Positions 9,554 to 17,219 of a stretch of DNA of 32,390 bases are shown here, piece by piece. The stretch is taken from NCBI GenBank assembly GCA_035715725.1, contig DASTKT010000183.1:1-32390 (forward strand), read 5' to 3'. Numbering within the stretch: position 1 is the first letter of the stretch; each line of letters opens with the position of its first letter. The notes beneath the pieces were generated by a model. That model saw nothing but the letters and a program-made list of their open reading frames with translations, was not told the DNA's origin and made no database searches. Origin of the DNA: JADGGV01 sp035715725 (GTDB lineage: Bacteria; Gemmatimonadota; Gemmatimonadetes; Longimicrobiales; RSA9). A program made the translations under genes and the position numbers.

Positions 9554-10669
9554 TCAGCTCGCGGAGTTGACGGGGATCTCGACGCGGACCGTGGTGCCCG
9601 CACCCGGCGCGCTCTCGACGTATACACGGCCACCGACGTACGTGGCCCGTTCCTGCATGCCGAAGAGGCCGAGCCCCGTGTTCTTCGAGCTCATCACCTC
9701 GCCGACGGAGAAGCCGCGGCCGTCGTCCTCGACCACCGCGCTGACGGACGTGGGCGTGCGCCAGACCCGCACGCGCACCTGCCGCGCGCCGGAATGGCGC
9801 GAGGCGTTCGAGACCGCTTCCTGCACGATACGATACAGCGCCAGCTCGCCCTCGGGGGAGAGTGCGAACGGTCCGCCGTCGGCTTCGACCGAGACCTTCG
9901 CCCCGCCCATCTCCTCGACGTTGCGCGCGTGCGAGCGGATCGCCGCCAGCAGCCCGAGCACGTCCAGCGCCGGCGGGCGCAGCCCGCGCGCGTACATGCG
10001 TACCCGCTCCGTGGCCTCGACGATCGACTTCCGCGTCCCGTCCAGCAGCTCGTCGCGCAGCGCCGGGTCCTTCGCCGCCCGCGCGATCTGGAGCTGCACG
10101 GCCAGCCCGGCCAGCACCTGCGCCGTGTCGTCGTGCAGCTCGCGCGCGATGCGCTTGCGCTCCTCCTCCGCCGCGTCCTGCGCCCGAACCGCCACGTCCC
10201 GCAGGCGACGACGGTAGTGGCCGAGCCCGTCGAGCATCGTGTTGAACGCGCGGATCACCCGCGCCATCTCCTTGTCCGCCAGCGGCGAGAGCGGCACCCG
10301 CGTGTCGAGCTCGCCGACGCCCGCGTCCGCGGTGGCCCGCTCCAGGTCGTGCAGCGGCGCCAGCGCCACCTTCAGGATGATGGCGTTCACGGCCACGCTC
10401 ACCAGCGCCCACGCCGCGACGAGCGCCAGCACGGGCTCCAGCAGCGACTCGCTGACCGCCACCCCGAGCGCGTGCGCGACCAGCATCGTGCCGAGCGCCG
10501 CGCCCAGCGCCGCGATCGCGACGTTGGCCAGGAGGATCTTGTAGAAGAGCGGAAAGCGCAGCAACGGCCGCACGACCCGCCGGAGCACGCCCTCCCGCTC
10601 CACCTGGTCCTCCCTCCGCTCGCGCACGGGCGAATCGATCTCGTTGCTCCAAAGCCGGACGGTAGCCAT
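9554..10669 (-). CDS. NarX/DegS-type sensor histidine kinase
   Basis: This is a 371-residue membrane kinase of the HisKA_3 class. Two membrane segments (about 46-68 and 78-100) are separated by only about ten residues, so there is almost no periplasmic sensor domain. A HAMP-like region follows (about 101-155). The dimerisation helix carries phospho-acceptor His179 in ARELHDDTAQ, and the HATPase domain ends in DDGRGF and GLGLFGMQER. The signal may be sensed in the membrane, or passed from another protein such as the neighbouring PAS/GAF kinase; this is inference. The frame stays open for 1.4 kb further upstream, but that is a shadow of the divergent genes. The ATG at 10669 is where kinase-like sequence begins. 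It is the first gene of a two-gene operon with the NarL-type regulator. Confidence 0.93.
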   Translation of the reverse strand: MATVRLWSNEIDSPVRERREDQVEREGVLRRVVRPLLRFPLFYKILLANVAIAALGAALGTMLVAHALGVAVSESLLEPVLALVAAWALVSVAVNAIILKVALAPLHDLERATADAGVGELDTRVPLSPLADKEMARVIRAFNTMLDGLGHYRRRLRDVAVRAQDAAEEERKRIARELHDDTAQVLAGLAVQLQIARAAKDPALRDELLDGTRKSIVEATERVRMYARGLRPPALDVLGLLAAIRSHARNVEEMGGAKVSVEADGGPFALSPEGELALYRIVQEAVSNASRHSGARQVRVRVWRTPTSVSAVVEDDGRGFSVGEVMSSKNTGLGLFGMQERATYVGGRVYVESAPGAGTTVRVEIPVNSAS

Positions 10670-10723
10670 GCCAGAAGGTACCGGCGCGTGGGGAGATCCT
10701 CTGCCGGGGAGCGGCTGAAGTCG

Positions 10724-10732
10724 TGTCGGGAA
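10724..10732 (-). promoter_or_regulatory. Possible autoregulatory box of the kinase-regulator operon
   Basis: The minus strand reads TTCCCGACA, a full match to the box consensus of the stress promoters. It ends 54 bp before the kinase ATG. A hexamer at the 21-nt spacing used elsewhere is poor (AGAGGA), so the promoter itself is not convincing. Confidence 0.35.
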
Positions 10733-10842
10733 ATCCCCTACGAGGCCTCCGCCTTCTGCGAATCCCCACACAGAATCCGCCAGCCTCCGACACCCCGCGC
10801 GAGAAACCTCCGACAGATCGGCCGGCTGGCGCGGTCTAGCTT
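10725..10842 (+). promoter_or_regulatory. Multi-box promoter of universal stress protein gene
   Basis: The divergent spacer holds a degenerate palindrome GTCGGGAAATCCCCTAC (10725-10741) and three boxes: ATCCCCACA (10762-10770), CCTCCGACA (10784-10792) and CCTCCGACA (10807-10815). Box ends are 22 and 23 bp apart, about two helical turns. Exactly 21 nt after the last box is the -10-like hexamer TAGCTT (10837-10842), within TCTAGCTT. There is no normal -35, and the last box covers its place, as expected for an activator-dependent promoter. The predicted start is near 10849, about 145 nt before the gene. Confidence 0.6.
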
Positions 10843-10993
10843 CGGGTCGCAAGGAGGGGTCGCGTCGGCGGGGACGGCGGCCGAGGAGGCTTGCCGCGGT
10901 GTCGTGGCTACGCGGGCACCCACGTTGCGCCCTCCGCTCCGCCGCCGCGGTGACCCTCTCTGGTTCCTGAAGGCTCCAACGTCGAGGTGATGC

Positions 10994-11914
10994 ATGTACC
11001 GGCGGGTTGTGGTCGCGACCGACGGAACGTCGACGGGCTGGGGAGCGGTCCGCTTCGGCGCCGCGCTGGCCCGGCAGACCGGCGCGGAGATCCACGCCGT
11101 CGCGGTGTTGGAGCCGCTCGTCTCGACGGGAGGCCGGCTGCAGGCGCAGCTGCCGCACGCGGGCGAGCTGGACCGGGCACGGGAGGACGAGCTGCACGGC
11201 CGGGTGCTGCGGCAGTTGCAGGGGGCGCCGGGCGCGGCCGCGTGGCCGCTCGAGGTTCGCCGCGGGTGGGCGGGTGGGGCCATCGCGCATTTCGCGCGCG
11301 ATCTGCGTGCGGACCTCATCGTCATGGGCCGGCCCTCGCGCTCGGCGCGCGTCTCGAGCGGCATCCCGCTGGCCGCGGAGGTGCTCGGGCTGAGCGCCAC
11401 GCCCGTGCTCGCGGCCGTGCCGGACCTGGCGGGGCTGCCCAGCTCGGCCGTCGCCGCGGTGGATTTCGGCATGGCCAGCGTCGAGTCGGCGCGCTACGCG
11501 CTGGGCGTGCTCGGCACTCCGGCGACGCTGCGCCTCGTGCACGCGGCGCCTCGCTTCGACTTCCCGGCGGCGCTCCTCTGGGGGTGGAACGAAAGTTACA
11601 GCCGGGAAGCGCCCGCGGAGCTCGAGCGCCTCGCCGCGAGCCTGGGCGCCGGTCCCGACGTCGAGATGACCACGGAGGTGGCGCAGGGCGACCCGGCCGG
11701 CGTGCTCCTCAGCCGCGCCGCGGGTGGCGCCGCCGACCTGCTCGTGCTGGGCGGCCAGGGCTACCTCTACCGCGGCCGCGTCCTGATCGGCGGCATCGCG
11801 CCGACGCTGCTGCGCGCCGCGCCCTGCTCCGTGCTGCTCGTGCCGCCCGCGGACGCCGCGCCACAGCAGGGCATGGACAGCGCCGCGCTGGCCGCGTTCG
11901 CGCAGCAGGCGTGA
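10994..11914 (+). CDS. Tandem universal stress protein (two UspA domains)
   Basis: UspA-fold proteins bind nucleotides or act as stress switches in the cytoplasm. The 306-residue product has two UspA domains, about 1-145 and 150-295. The first starts YRRVVVATDGT; the second ends with LVLGGQGYLYRGRVLIGG and SVLLVPP. The nucleotide loop G-x2-G-x9-G-(S/T) is degenerate in both halves, and clearly worse than in the paralogue at 12975-13889, so ATP binding may be lost. The ATG at 10994 has GAGGTGA close upstream. It is the first gene of a probable unit with the PPOX-fold gene 85 bp downstream, and it is driven by the multi-box promoter shared with the kinase spacer. Confidence 0.92.
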   Translation: MYRRVVVATDGTSTGWGAVRFGAALARQTGAEIHAVAVLEPLVSTGGRLQAQLPHAGELDRAREDELHGRVLRQLQGAPGAAAWPLEVRRGWAGGAIAHFARDLRADLIVMGRPSRSARVSSGIPLAAEVLGLSATPVLAAVPDLAGLPSSAVAAVDFGMASVESARYALGVLGTPATLRLVHAAPRFDFPAALLWGWNESYSREAPAELERLAASLGAGPDVEMTTEVAQGDPAGVLLSRAAGGAADLLVLGGQGYLYRGRVLIGGIAPTLLRAAPCSVLLVPPADAAPQQGMDSAALAAFAQQA

Positions 11915-11999
11915 CTCGCGCGCGCCCCGGCGCCCGCGGCAGTCCGCCGCCGATCGCGACCCGGCGTGCACCCGGGCTCGCCCGTTCGCGGGAGAACGC

Positions 12000-12452
12000 A
12001 TGACCTCCGCTCGAGCCGTCCGCTTCCGGGAGCTGGAACGCCCCGAGATCGACGGGATCCTCGCCCGCAACCGCATCGGCCGCATCGCCTACACGACGGG
12101 CGAGGACGTCTTCATCGCGCCCGTCCACTACGTCTACGACGACCCCTGGATCTACGGCCGCACCACCCGGGGCGAGAAGCTGGCCGCCACGCGCGCGCAC
12201 TGGCGCGTGGCCTTCGAGGTCGAGGAGGTCGAAGGCCCGCTCGACTGGCGCACCGTCGTCGTCCGCGGCGGCCTCTACGTCTTCGAACCCGAGGGGAGCG
12301 ACTCCGACCGCGAGGCGTGGGAGCGTGCGCTGCGCGCGCTGCACTCCGTCTTCCCCGAGGCGTTCACGGACGCCGACCCGGTTCCGTTCCGCAGCGTCCT
12401 CTTCGGCATCGCCGTGCAGCACGTCACGGGGCGGGAGGCGCGCTCGGGGTGA
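12000..12452 (+). CDS. Pyridoxamine 5'-phosphate oxidase-fold flavoprotein
   Basis: This small 150-residue protein resembles the split-barrel FMN-binding family often annotated as PPOX or NimA-like. The start has the typical RELERPEIDGILARNRIGRIAYT, followed by FIAPVHYVYDD, a TTRGEKLAATR segment at the expected cofactor or phosphate-binding position, and VAFEVEEVEG. Substrate and reaction cannot be read from sequence; family members reduce F420, flavin or nitro compounds, or bind haem. The ATG at 12000 has GGAG at a good distance. It lies 85 bp after a universal stress gene with no promoter visible between, so it is probably co-transcribed as part of the same stress regulon. Confidence 0.85.
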   Translation: MTSARAVRFRELERPEIDGILARNRIGRIAYTTGEDVFIAPVHYVYDDPWIYGRTTRGEKLAATRAHWRVAFEVEEVEGPLDWRTVVVRGGLYVFEPEGSDSDREAWERALRALHSVFPEAFTDADPVPFRSVLFGIAVQHVTGREARSG

Positions 12453-12469
12453 GAGGACGGATCAACAGC

Positions 12470-12779
12470 GTTTTCACCGCAGAGGCGCAGAGCACGCAGA
12501 GAACGACCTGAGCCGGGCGGCGCCGGGTCGTCGTACCGGAAGCATCCTCGTTCGGGGGGTGACCGGTGGAACGAAGGTCACCGGTGCAACCGCTTGTCGA
12601 GGTGGACCCGCGTTCCGCCGGTCACCGGTCCACCCCGATGTCCCGCTCCGGCGTCGGAGCCGGCCTACCTCCGATTCCAACTTCAAGAGTCACTGCGTCC
12701 GCCGCGAAGGCCGCGCTCCGCCAGCTTCCGCCGTTCTCGGTGCGCTCTGTGACTCTGTTGTGAAATAGAAGTTCGTTCG
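12470..12779. repeat. Composite intergenic repeat with inverted ends
   Basis: The left end (12470-12505) carries TTCACCGCAGAGGCGCAGAG and ends in GAGAACG. The right end (about 12730-12779) is an inverted, diverged copy of it (roughly 25 of 35 positions match). The interior holds a 45-bp unit (12563-12607, best read on the minus strand) that also occurs at 29.6 kb, plus part of a second one to 12634. No transposase is present, so this is a non-autonomous, MITE- or REP-like element. It fills most of the 522-bp spacer 12453-12974; the rest is the promoter of the next gene. Confidence 0.65.
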
Positions 12780-12828
12780 CTCGCCGACGAGCGTTCGTCG
12801 CCCGGCTTTCCGTTGCCGGCCCGCCGCC

Positions 12829-12920
12829 GTCAGGAGATTCCTGACAACCGCCACCGCCGCTTCCCCCTGCGGGGAATCCTCCGATCTCCGACAGAAATCC
12901 CGCCGCCCGGGCGCTATGCT
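12829..12920 (+). promoter_or_regulatory. Palindrome and box promoter of second stress operon
   Basis: A perfect 17-bp palindrome GTCAGGAGATTCCTGAC (12829-12845) has the right half TTCCTGACA. The next box, TCTCCGACA (12885-12893), ends 47 bp later. After exactly 21 nt comes the hexamer TATGCT (12915-12920), a good -10. The predicted start is near 12927, about 48 nt before the ATG. The layout matches the promoters at 10.8 and 17.1 kb. Confidence 0.65.
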
Positions 12921-12974
12921 GGATGACGGCGGCGGGTCAGGTGCGCCGCCGCGCAACTCAGCCCGGAGACCGCG

Positions 12975-13889
12975 ATGTACCGCTCGATCCTGGTGCCGCT
13001 GGACGGCTCGAAGTTCGCCGAGCACGCGCTGCCGTACGCGCTCGCGCTGGCGGGCCAGTCCGGCGGGCGGCTGCGACTGGTGCAGGTGCACGAGCCGCCC
13101 GTGCCCATCGAGTTCGCCGCGGAGGTGCCGTCGGCGTTCTACGAGGACGAGACTACGCGGGCGCTGGAGTGGGAGTCGCTGCAGGAGGTGGCGACGTCGC
13201 TTGCACGGGAATGGGGCGTGGCGGTGACCCCGCGGATGCGGGAAGGCGAGCCGGTGACGGCGCTGGCGCGGGAGGTGGCCGAGAGCGGCGCGAGCCTGGT
13301 GGTCATGAGCACGCACGGCCGCGGTCCGCTGGCGCGGGCGTGGCTGGGGAGCGTGGCGGACGGGCTGCTGCGGACGGTGCGCGTGCCGCTCCTGCTGGTC
13401 CGGCCGCGGAACGGGGCGGTCGAGCTCGCGCCGCACGCCGGCTTCCGCAACATCCTGGTCCCGCTGGACGGCTCGTCGCTGTCCGAGCGGGTGCTGGAGC
13501 ATGCCGTGCCGCTGGCGGAGGCGAGCCGGGCGCGGCTCACGCTGCTCCGGACGGTGCCCGCGTCGGTGCCGGTGCCCGCGCCGTACGCCTACGTCGGCGG
13601 CGCGGCGGCGGAGAGCGACGCGGTGGTCGGCCAGTTGCGCGAGGAGGCGCAGCGCTCGCTGGACCGGGTGGCCGGCCGGCTGGGGGTCGCGGCCGAGTGC
13701 GTCGTGACGGCGGCGGCCTCGCCGGCGGAGGGGATCCTGGATCATGCGAAGCAGACGGGCGCGGACCTCATCGCCATGTCGACGCACGGCTACGGCGGCT
13801 TCGCGCGCATCCTCCACGGCAGCGTGGCCGACAAGGTGATCCGCGGCGCGGGCACGCCCGTGCTGGTCGTGCGCCCGGAGCGGGGCTGA
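12975..13889 (+). CDS. Tandem universal stress protein (two UspA domains)
   Basis: This 304-residue cytoplasmic protein has two complete UspA domains (about 1-148 and 155-304), each beginning with ILVPLDGS. Both keep the nucleotide-binding loop: MSTHGRGPLARAWLGS in the first half and MSTHGYGGFARILHGS in the second. They are therefore likely ATP-binding, unlike the first paralogue in the window. The ATG at 12975 follows a GGAGACCG ribosome site. The stop is 3 bp before the acyl-CoA synthetase gene, so the pair is translationally linked. Such linkage suggests the stress protein serves or senses the energy state set by that enzyme; this is inference. Confidence 0.95.
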   Translation: MYRSILVPLDGSKFAEHALPYALALAGQSGGRLRLVQVHEPPVPIEFAAEVPSAFYEDETTRALEWESLQEVATSLAREWGVAVTPRMREGEPVTALAREVAESGASLVVMSTHGRGPLARAWLGSVADGLLRTVRVPLLLVRPRNGAVELAPHAGFRNILVPLDGSSLSERVLEHAVPLAEASRARLTLLRTVPASVPVPAPYAYVGGAAAESDAVVGQLREEAQRSLDRVAGRLGVAAECVVTAAASPAEGILDHAKQTGADLIAMSTHGYGGFARILHGSVADKVIRGAGTPVLVVRPERG

Positions 13890-13892
13890 GCC

Positions 13893-16049
13893 GTGGCGCG
13901 CACGATTCCACTTCCGCTCCCGGCGGCGCGCGGCCGCGAGTCGCTGGACGCGGTGCTGCGGCCGAGCACGATCGCGGTGGTCGGCGCGTCGCGCTCGCGG
14001 GACACGATCGGCCACAAGGTCCTCTCGAACCTCGTGGAGCACGGCTTCGGCGGCGCCGTCTACCCGGTGAACCCGCGCGCGGCCGCGATCCGCTCGATCA
14101 AGGCGTACCCGACCGTCTGCGCGGTGCCGGACCCGGTGGACCTGGCCGTGGTGTGCGTGCCGAAGGAGCACGTGCTCGAGGTGGCCGAGGACTGCGGCCG
14201 CGCCGGCGTGAAGGGGCTGGTCGTGATCTCGGCCGGCTTCTGCGAGGTCGGCCCCGAGGGCGCGGAGCGCGAGCGCGCGCTGCTGCGGGTCGTGCGTCGC
14301 CACGGCATGCGCATGGTGGGCCCGAACTGCATGGGCGTGCTGAACGCCGATCCGCGCTACTCCATGAACGCGACGTTCGCGCCGGTCATGCCGCCGTTCG
14401 GCCGCGCCGGCTTCGTCTCGCAGTCCGGCGCGCTCGGGCTGAGCGTGCTCGACTACGCCCGCGAGTACGGCATCGGCATCTCGCAGTTCGTCTCGGTCGG
14501 CAACAAGCCGGACGTCAGCGGCAACGACCTGCTCGAGTACTGGGAGGAGGACCCGACCGTCGACGTCATCCTCATGTACGTCGAGAACTTCGGCAACCCG
14601 CGCCGCTTCCTCGACATCGCCTCGCGCATCACGAAGCGGAAGCCGATCGTCGTCGTGAAGTCGGGCCGCTCCGCGGTCGGCGCCCGCGCCGCCAGCTCCC
14701 ACACCGGCGCGCTCGCCGCCAGCGACCTCGCCGTCGGCGCGCTCCTCGACCAGGCCGGCGTGCTGCGCGCCGCCTCCATCGAGGAGCTGTTCGACACCGC
14801 GATGGCGTTCGGCTGCCGCGCCCGGCCGCGCTCGCGCCGGACCGCGATCGTGACGAACTCCGGCGGCCCCGGCATCCTCGCCGCGGATGCGCTCGAGTAC
14901 CGCGGCCTGGACGTGGTCGACCTCTCCCCCTCCACGACCGAGGCGCTGCGCCCGCTCTTCCCGCCCGAGGCCTCGCTCCGCAACCCGCTCGACATGATCG
15001 CCTCGGCCACGCCCGCCGGGTACCGCGCCGCGCTCACCGCGCTCCTGGGCGACGACGGCGTCGACGCCGCGCTCGCGATCTTCGTCCCGCCGCTCGGCGT
15101 GCGCCAGGAGGACGTGGCCGAGGCCATCGTCGCCGCGGCGGCGACGCGCCCCGAGAAGCCCGTCCTTGCCGTGCTCATGGGACGCGAGGGGCTGCCCGCG
15201 GGACGCGCCGAGCTGCACCGGGCGCAGGTTCCCGCCTACATCTTCCCCGAGTCCGCCGCCCGCGCGCTCGCCGCGCTGAACCGCCAGCGCGAGTGGGCCG
15301 AGCGGCCCGTCTCGCGCCCGCGCCCGCTCGCCGGCGTCGACGCCGCCGCCGGCCGCGCCATCGTCGAGCGCGCGCTCGCCGAGGGCCGCTCCTCGCTCCG
15401 CACGCCCGAGGCGCTCGACCTGCTCGCCGCCTACGGCATCCGCATCGCCGGAATGCGCGTCGCCACGAGCGAGGACGAGGCCGCCGCCGCGGCCACGGCG
15501 CTCGGCTTCCCCGCCGTCATGAAGGTCGTCTCCGGCGACATCGAGCACAAAACCGACGTGGGCGGCGTCGAGGTCGGGATCTCCGGCCCGGACGACGCCC
15601 GCCGCGCGTACCGCGAGATGCTCGCGCGCGTCGGAGCGCGCGTCCCCGACGCCCGCATCGAGGGCGTGCTCGTGCAGCGGATGGTGCGCGGCGGCATCGA
15701 GACGATCGCCGGCCTCAGCCGGGACCGGCTCTTCGGCCCGCTGCTGATGTTCGGGCTCGGCGGCATCTTCGTCGAGGCGCTGCGCGACGTGGTGTTCCGC
15801 GTCGCGCCGATCGGCACGCTCGACGCCGACGACATGCTCTCCGGCATCCGCGGCGCCCCCGTGCTCCGCGGCCTGCGCGGCCGCCCGCCGGCCGACCGCG
15901 CCGCGCTCGCCGACGCGCTGCTCCGCCTGTCGCAGCTCGCGCTCGACCTCCCGGAGGTCCAGGAGCTGGACGCGAATCCGCTCCTCGCCTTCGAGGACGG
16001 CGTCGTCGCGGTGGACGCGCGCGTGCGGGTGGAGAGGGCGGGCAAGTAG
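13893..16049 (+). CDS. ADP-forming acyl-CoA (acetate-CoA) synthetase, fused subunits
   Basis: This is an NDP-forming acyl-CoA synthetase: acyl-CoA + ADP + Pi to acid + CoA + ATP, reversible. It lets cells make ATP from acetyl-CoA during fermentation. The 718 residues have a CoA-binding Rossmann domain (about 20-145, IAVVGAS), a succinyl-CoA-ligase-like region with the phosphorylated His270 in ASSHTGALA, and a C-terminal ATP-grasp domain (about 490-710, GFPAVMKVVSGDIEHKTDVG). Order alpha then beta is as in fused AcdAB. There is no GNAT domain, so it is not a Pat-type protein acetyltransferase. The start is GTG at 13893, three bases after the stress-protein stop. Substrate choice (acetate, propionate or another acid) cannot be told. 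Confidence 0.93.
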   Translation: MARTIPLPLPAARGRESLDAVLRPSTIAVVGASRSRDTIGHKVLSNLVEHGFGGAVYPVNPRAAAIRSIKAYPTVCAVPDPVDLAVVCVPKEHVLEVAEDCGRAGVKGLVVISAGFCEVGPEGAERERALLRVVRRHGMRMVGPNCMGVLNADPRYSMNATFAPVMPPFGRAGFVSQSGALGLSVLDYAREYGIGISQFVSVGNKPDVSGNDLLEYWEEDPTVDVILMYVENFGNPRRFLDIASRITKRKPIVVVKSGRSAVGARAASSHTGALAASDLAVGALLDQAGVLRAASIEELFDTAMAFGCRARPRSRRTAIVTNSGGPGILAADALEYRGLDVVDLSPSTTEALRPLFPPEASLRNPLDMIASATPAGYRAALTALLGDDGVDAALAIFVPPLGVRQEDVAEAIVAAAATRPEKPVLAVLMGREGLPAGRAELHRAQVPAYIFPESAARALAALNRQREWAERPVSRPRPLAGVDAAAGRAIVERALAEGRSSLRTPEALDLLAAYGIRIAGMRVATSEDEAAAAATALGFPAVMKVVSGDIEHKTDVGGVEVGISGPDDARRAYREMLARVGARVPDARIEGVLVQRMVRGGIETIAGLSRDRLFGPLLMFGLGGIFVEALRDVVFRVAPIGTLDADDMLSGIRGAPVLRGLRGRPPADRAALADALLRLSQLALDLPEVQELDANPLLAFEDGVVAVDARVRVERAGK

Positions 16050-16093
16050 GCGGCCGCGCGCGGCGCCGGGGCCGCGGGCGGCCTCACGTCCAA

Positions 16094-16130
16094 CGAACAT
16101 TCACCCCAGAGCACACAGAGCACACCGAGC
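16094..16130. repeat. Solo copy of the CAGAG-type repeat end
   Basis: CGAACATTCACCCCAGAGC followed by ACACAGAGCACACCGAGC matches the left-end module of the elements at 12.47 and 29.40 kb. It sits between convergent genes (16050-16273) and has no partner end nearby. Confidence 0.5.
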
Positions 16131-16273
16131 GGGCGACCGCAGCGCGCCGGCAACACGCCAGCCGCCCGCGCACGCCGGAGATGACATCCAAGGATGGTGC
16201 GTCGCCCCGGTCGGTCTTCGGCGCCCGGCGAGCGTCCGTGCCCTCCGGGTGCTCCATGGTGAGAGGTTTCCGT

Positions 16274-16810
16274 TCACCCCCCCGCCCCCCCGATCTCCCG
16301 GATCTGCGCCGTGTGCCGCGCCTCGTGCCCGCCGATGAACACGATCCAGCCGTAGAGGTCGAGCGGCCCGAGCACCGGGTGCGGCAGCACGACCTCGCCG
16401 AGCGCCAGGCCGTCCGCGGAGACGACGACGTCCCGCAGCACGGCGCGCGCGGCCTCCAGCCCCGCGAGCGCCGCTCCCGCGTCGCGCACCCCGGGCGGCC
16501 GCACCGTCTCCGACGCGGTCACGGGCCGGCCCCGGTCGCGCAGCCGCTCGAGCACCGCGGGATCGAGCACCGAGCCGGTCGCGGTCTCCGCGCCGAGCCC
16601 CGCCTCCCGCGCCGCCGCGAGCCGCGCGGCCACGACCTCTGTGATCCGCGGCTCCACCAGCGCCAGATGCTCGAGCACCTCGGCCACCGACCAGCGGTCC
16701 TCCGCCGGCCGGACGCGGCGCTGCGCGGCGGGCACTTCCTCCACCGCCCGGCGCAGGTCGGCGCGCGTCGAGTCCAGGTAGCGCAACAGTTCTTCGATGC
16801 GAACGTGCAT
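16274..16810 (-). CDS. DinB/YfiT-like putative metal-dependent protein
   Basis: This 178-residue four-helix-bundle protein belongs to the DinB superfamily, many of whose members use a divalent metal in thiol transfer or hydrolase reactions. The sequence shows WSVAEVLEHLALVE with His48 and GGHEARHTAQI with His162 and His166, the typical three-His metal site. The frame is open far upstream, but the first credible start is the ATG at 16810. It is preceded by GGAGGAAA, and the upstream residues are low-complexity sequence from tandem repeats. It is convergent with the acyl-CoA synthetase gene and alone on its strand. No promoter was clear, and a link to the stress regulon is not evident. Confidence 0.85.
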   Translation of the reverse strand: MHVRIEELLRYLDSTRADLRRAVEEVPAAQRRVRPAEDRWSVAEVLEHLALVEPRITEVVAARLAAAREAGLGAETATGSVLDPAVLERLRDRGRPVTASETVRPPGVRDAGAALAGLEAARAVLRDVVVSADGLALGEVVLPHPVLGPLDLYGWIVFIGGHEARHTAQIREIGGAGG

Positions 16811-16954
16811 GATGATGCTTTCCTCCGTAACGGATGACCTCCCGATCCGGCGCGGATGCTCGCCGGCGGCGCCACCGGCCGCAACCCGCGCCGCCCCGGC
16901 GCGCCGCGTCCCCATCGCCGTGGTCCCGGGCCCGGACCCGGCCCCGGACTCGGC

Positions 16955-17028
16955 CCCGGACCCGGCCGTGATTTCCCGGTCCCGGACCCGGCCGTTGCTT
17001 CCCGGCCCCGGTCCCGGCCGTCGCCGCC
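16955..17028. repeat. 26-bp tandem repeat in divergent spacer
   Basis: Two near-identical 26-bp units (16955-16980 and 16981-17006) share CCCGGACCCGGCCGT and TTCCCGG, and a partial third begins at 17007. Shorter CCCGGACCCGGCC runs precede them from about 16930. The gene-free stretch 16811-17219 contains this array and then the promoter boxes of the radical SAM gene. Confidence 0.65.
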
Positions 17029-17041
17029 GCCCATACGGGAA

Positions 17042-17123
17042 TTCCCCACATCCATATCCGTTATTCCCCCGCGCCGGTTCCGGGGCGTCCCCCACAGCCG
17101 CCGCCGCGGGGCGGGTCTAGCTT
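17042..17123 (+). promoter_or_regulatory. Multi-box promoter of radical SAM gene
   Basis: Box TTCCCCACA (17042-17050) lies in a GGGAATTCCC palindrome. A degenerate box follows at 17066-17074 and TCCCCCACA at 17088-17096. Box ends are 24 and 22 bp apart. The hexamer TAGCTT (17118-17123) begins exactly 21 nt after the last box, and the surrounding GGTCTAGCTT is identical to that at 10834-10842 apart from one extra-flank base. The predicted start is near 17130, 90 nt before the gene. Confidence 0.6.
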
Positions 17124-17219
17124 TTCCCCACGCCGCCGCGGGGAGCGCGCGGACCCGCCCGGCCATGCGGCCGGCCGCGCTCCGCCGCGTGGTGCCACGA
17201 GATCCCGGGAACGGAGCCC

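Noticed and set aside
6518..10990. 1490-codon plus-strand frame across the three signalling genes
   Set aside because: It is antisense to three proteins with intact catalytic motifs and has no recognisable fold or repeats of its own.
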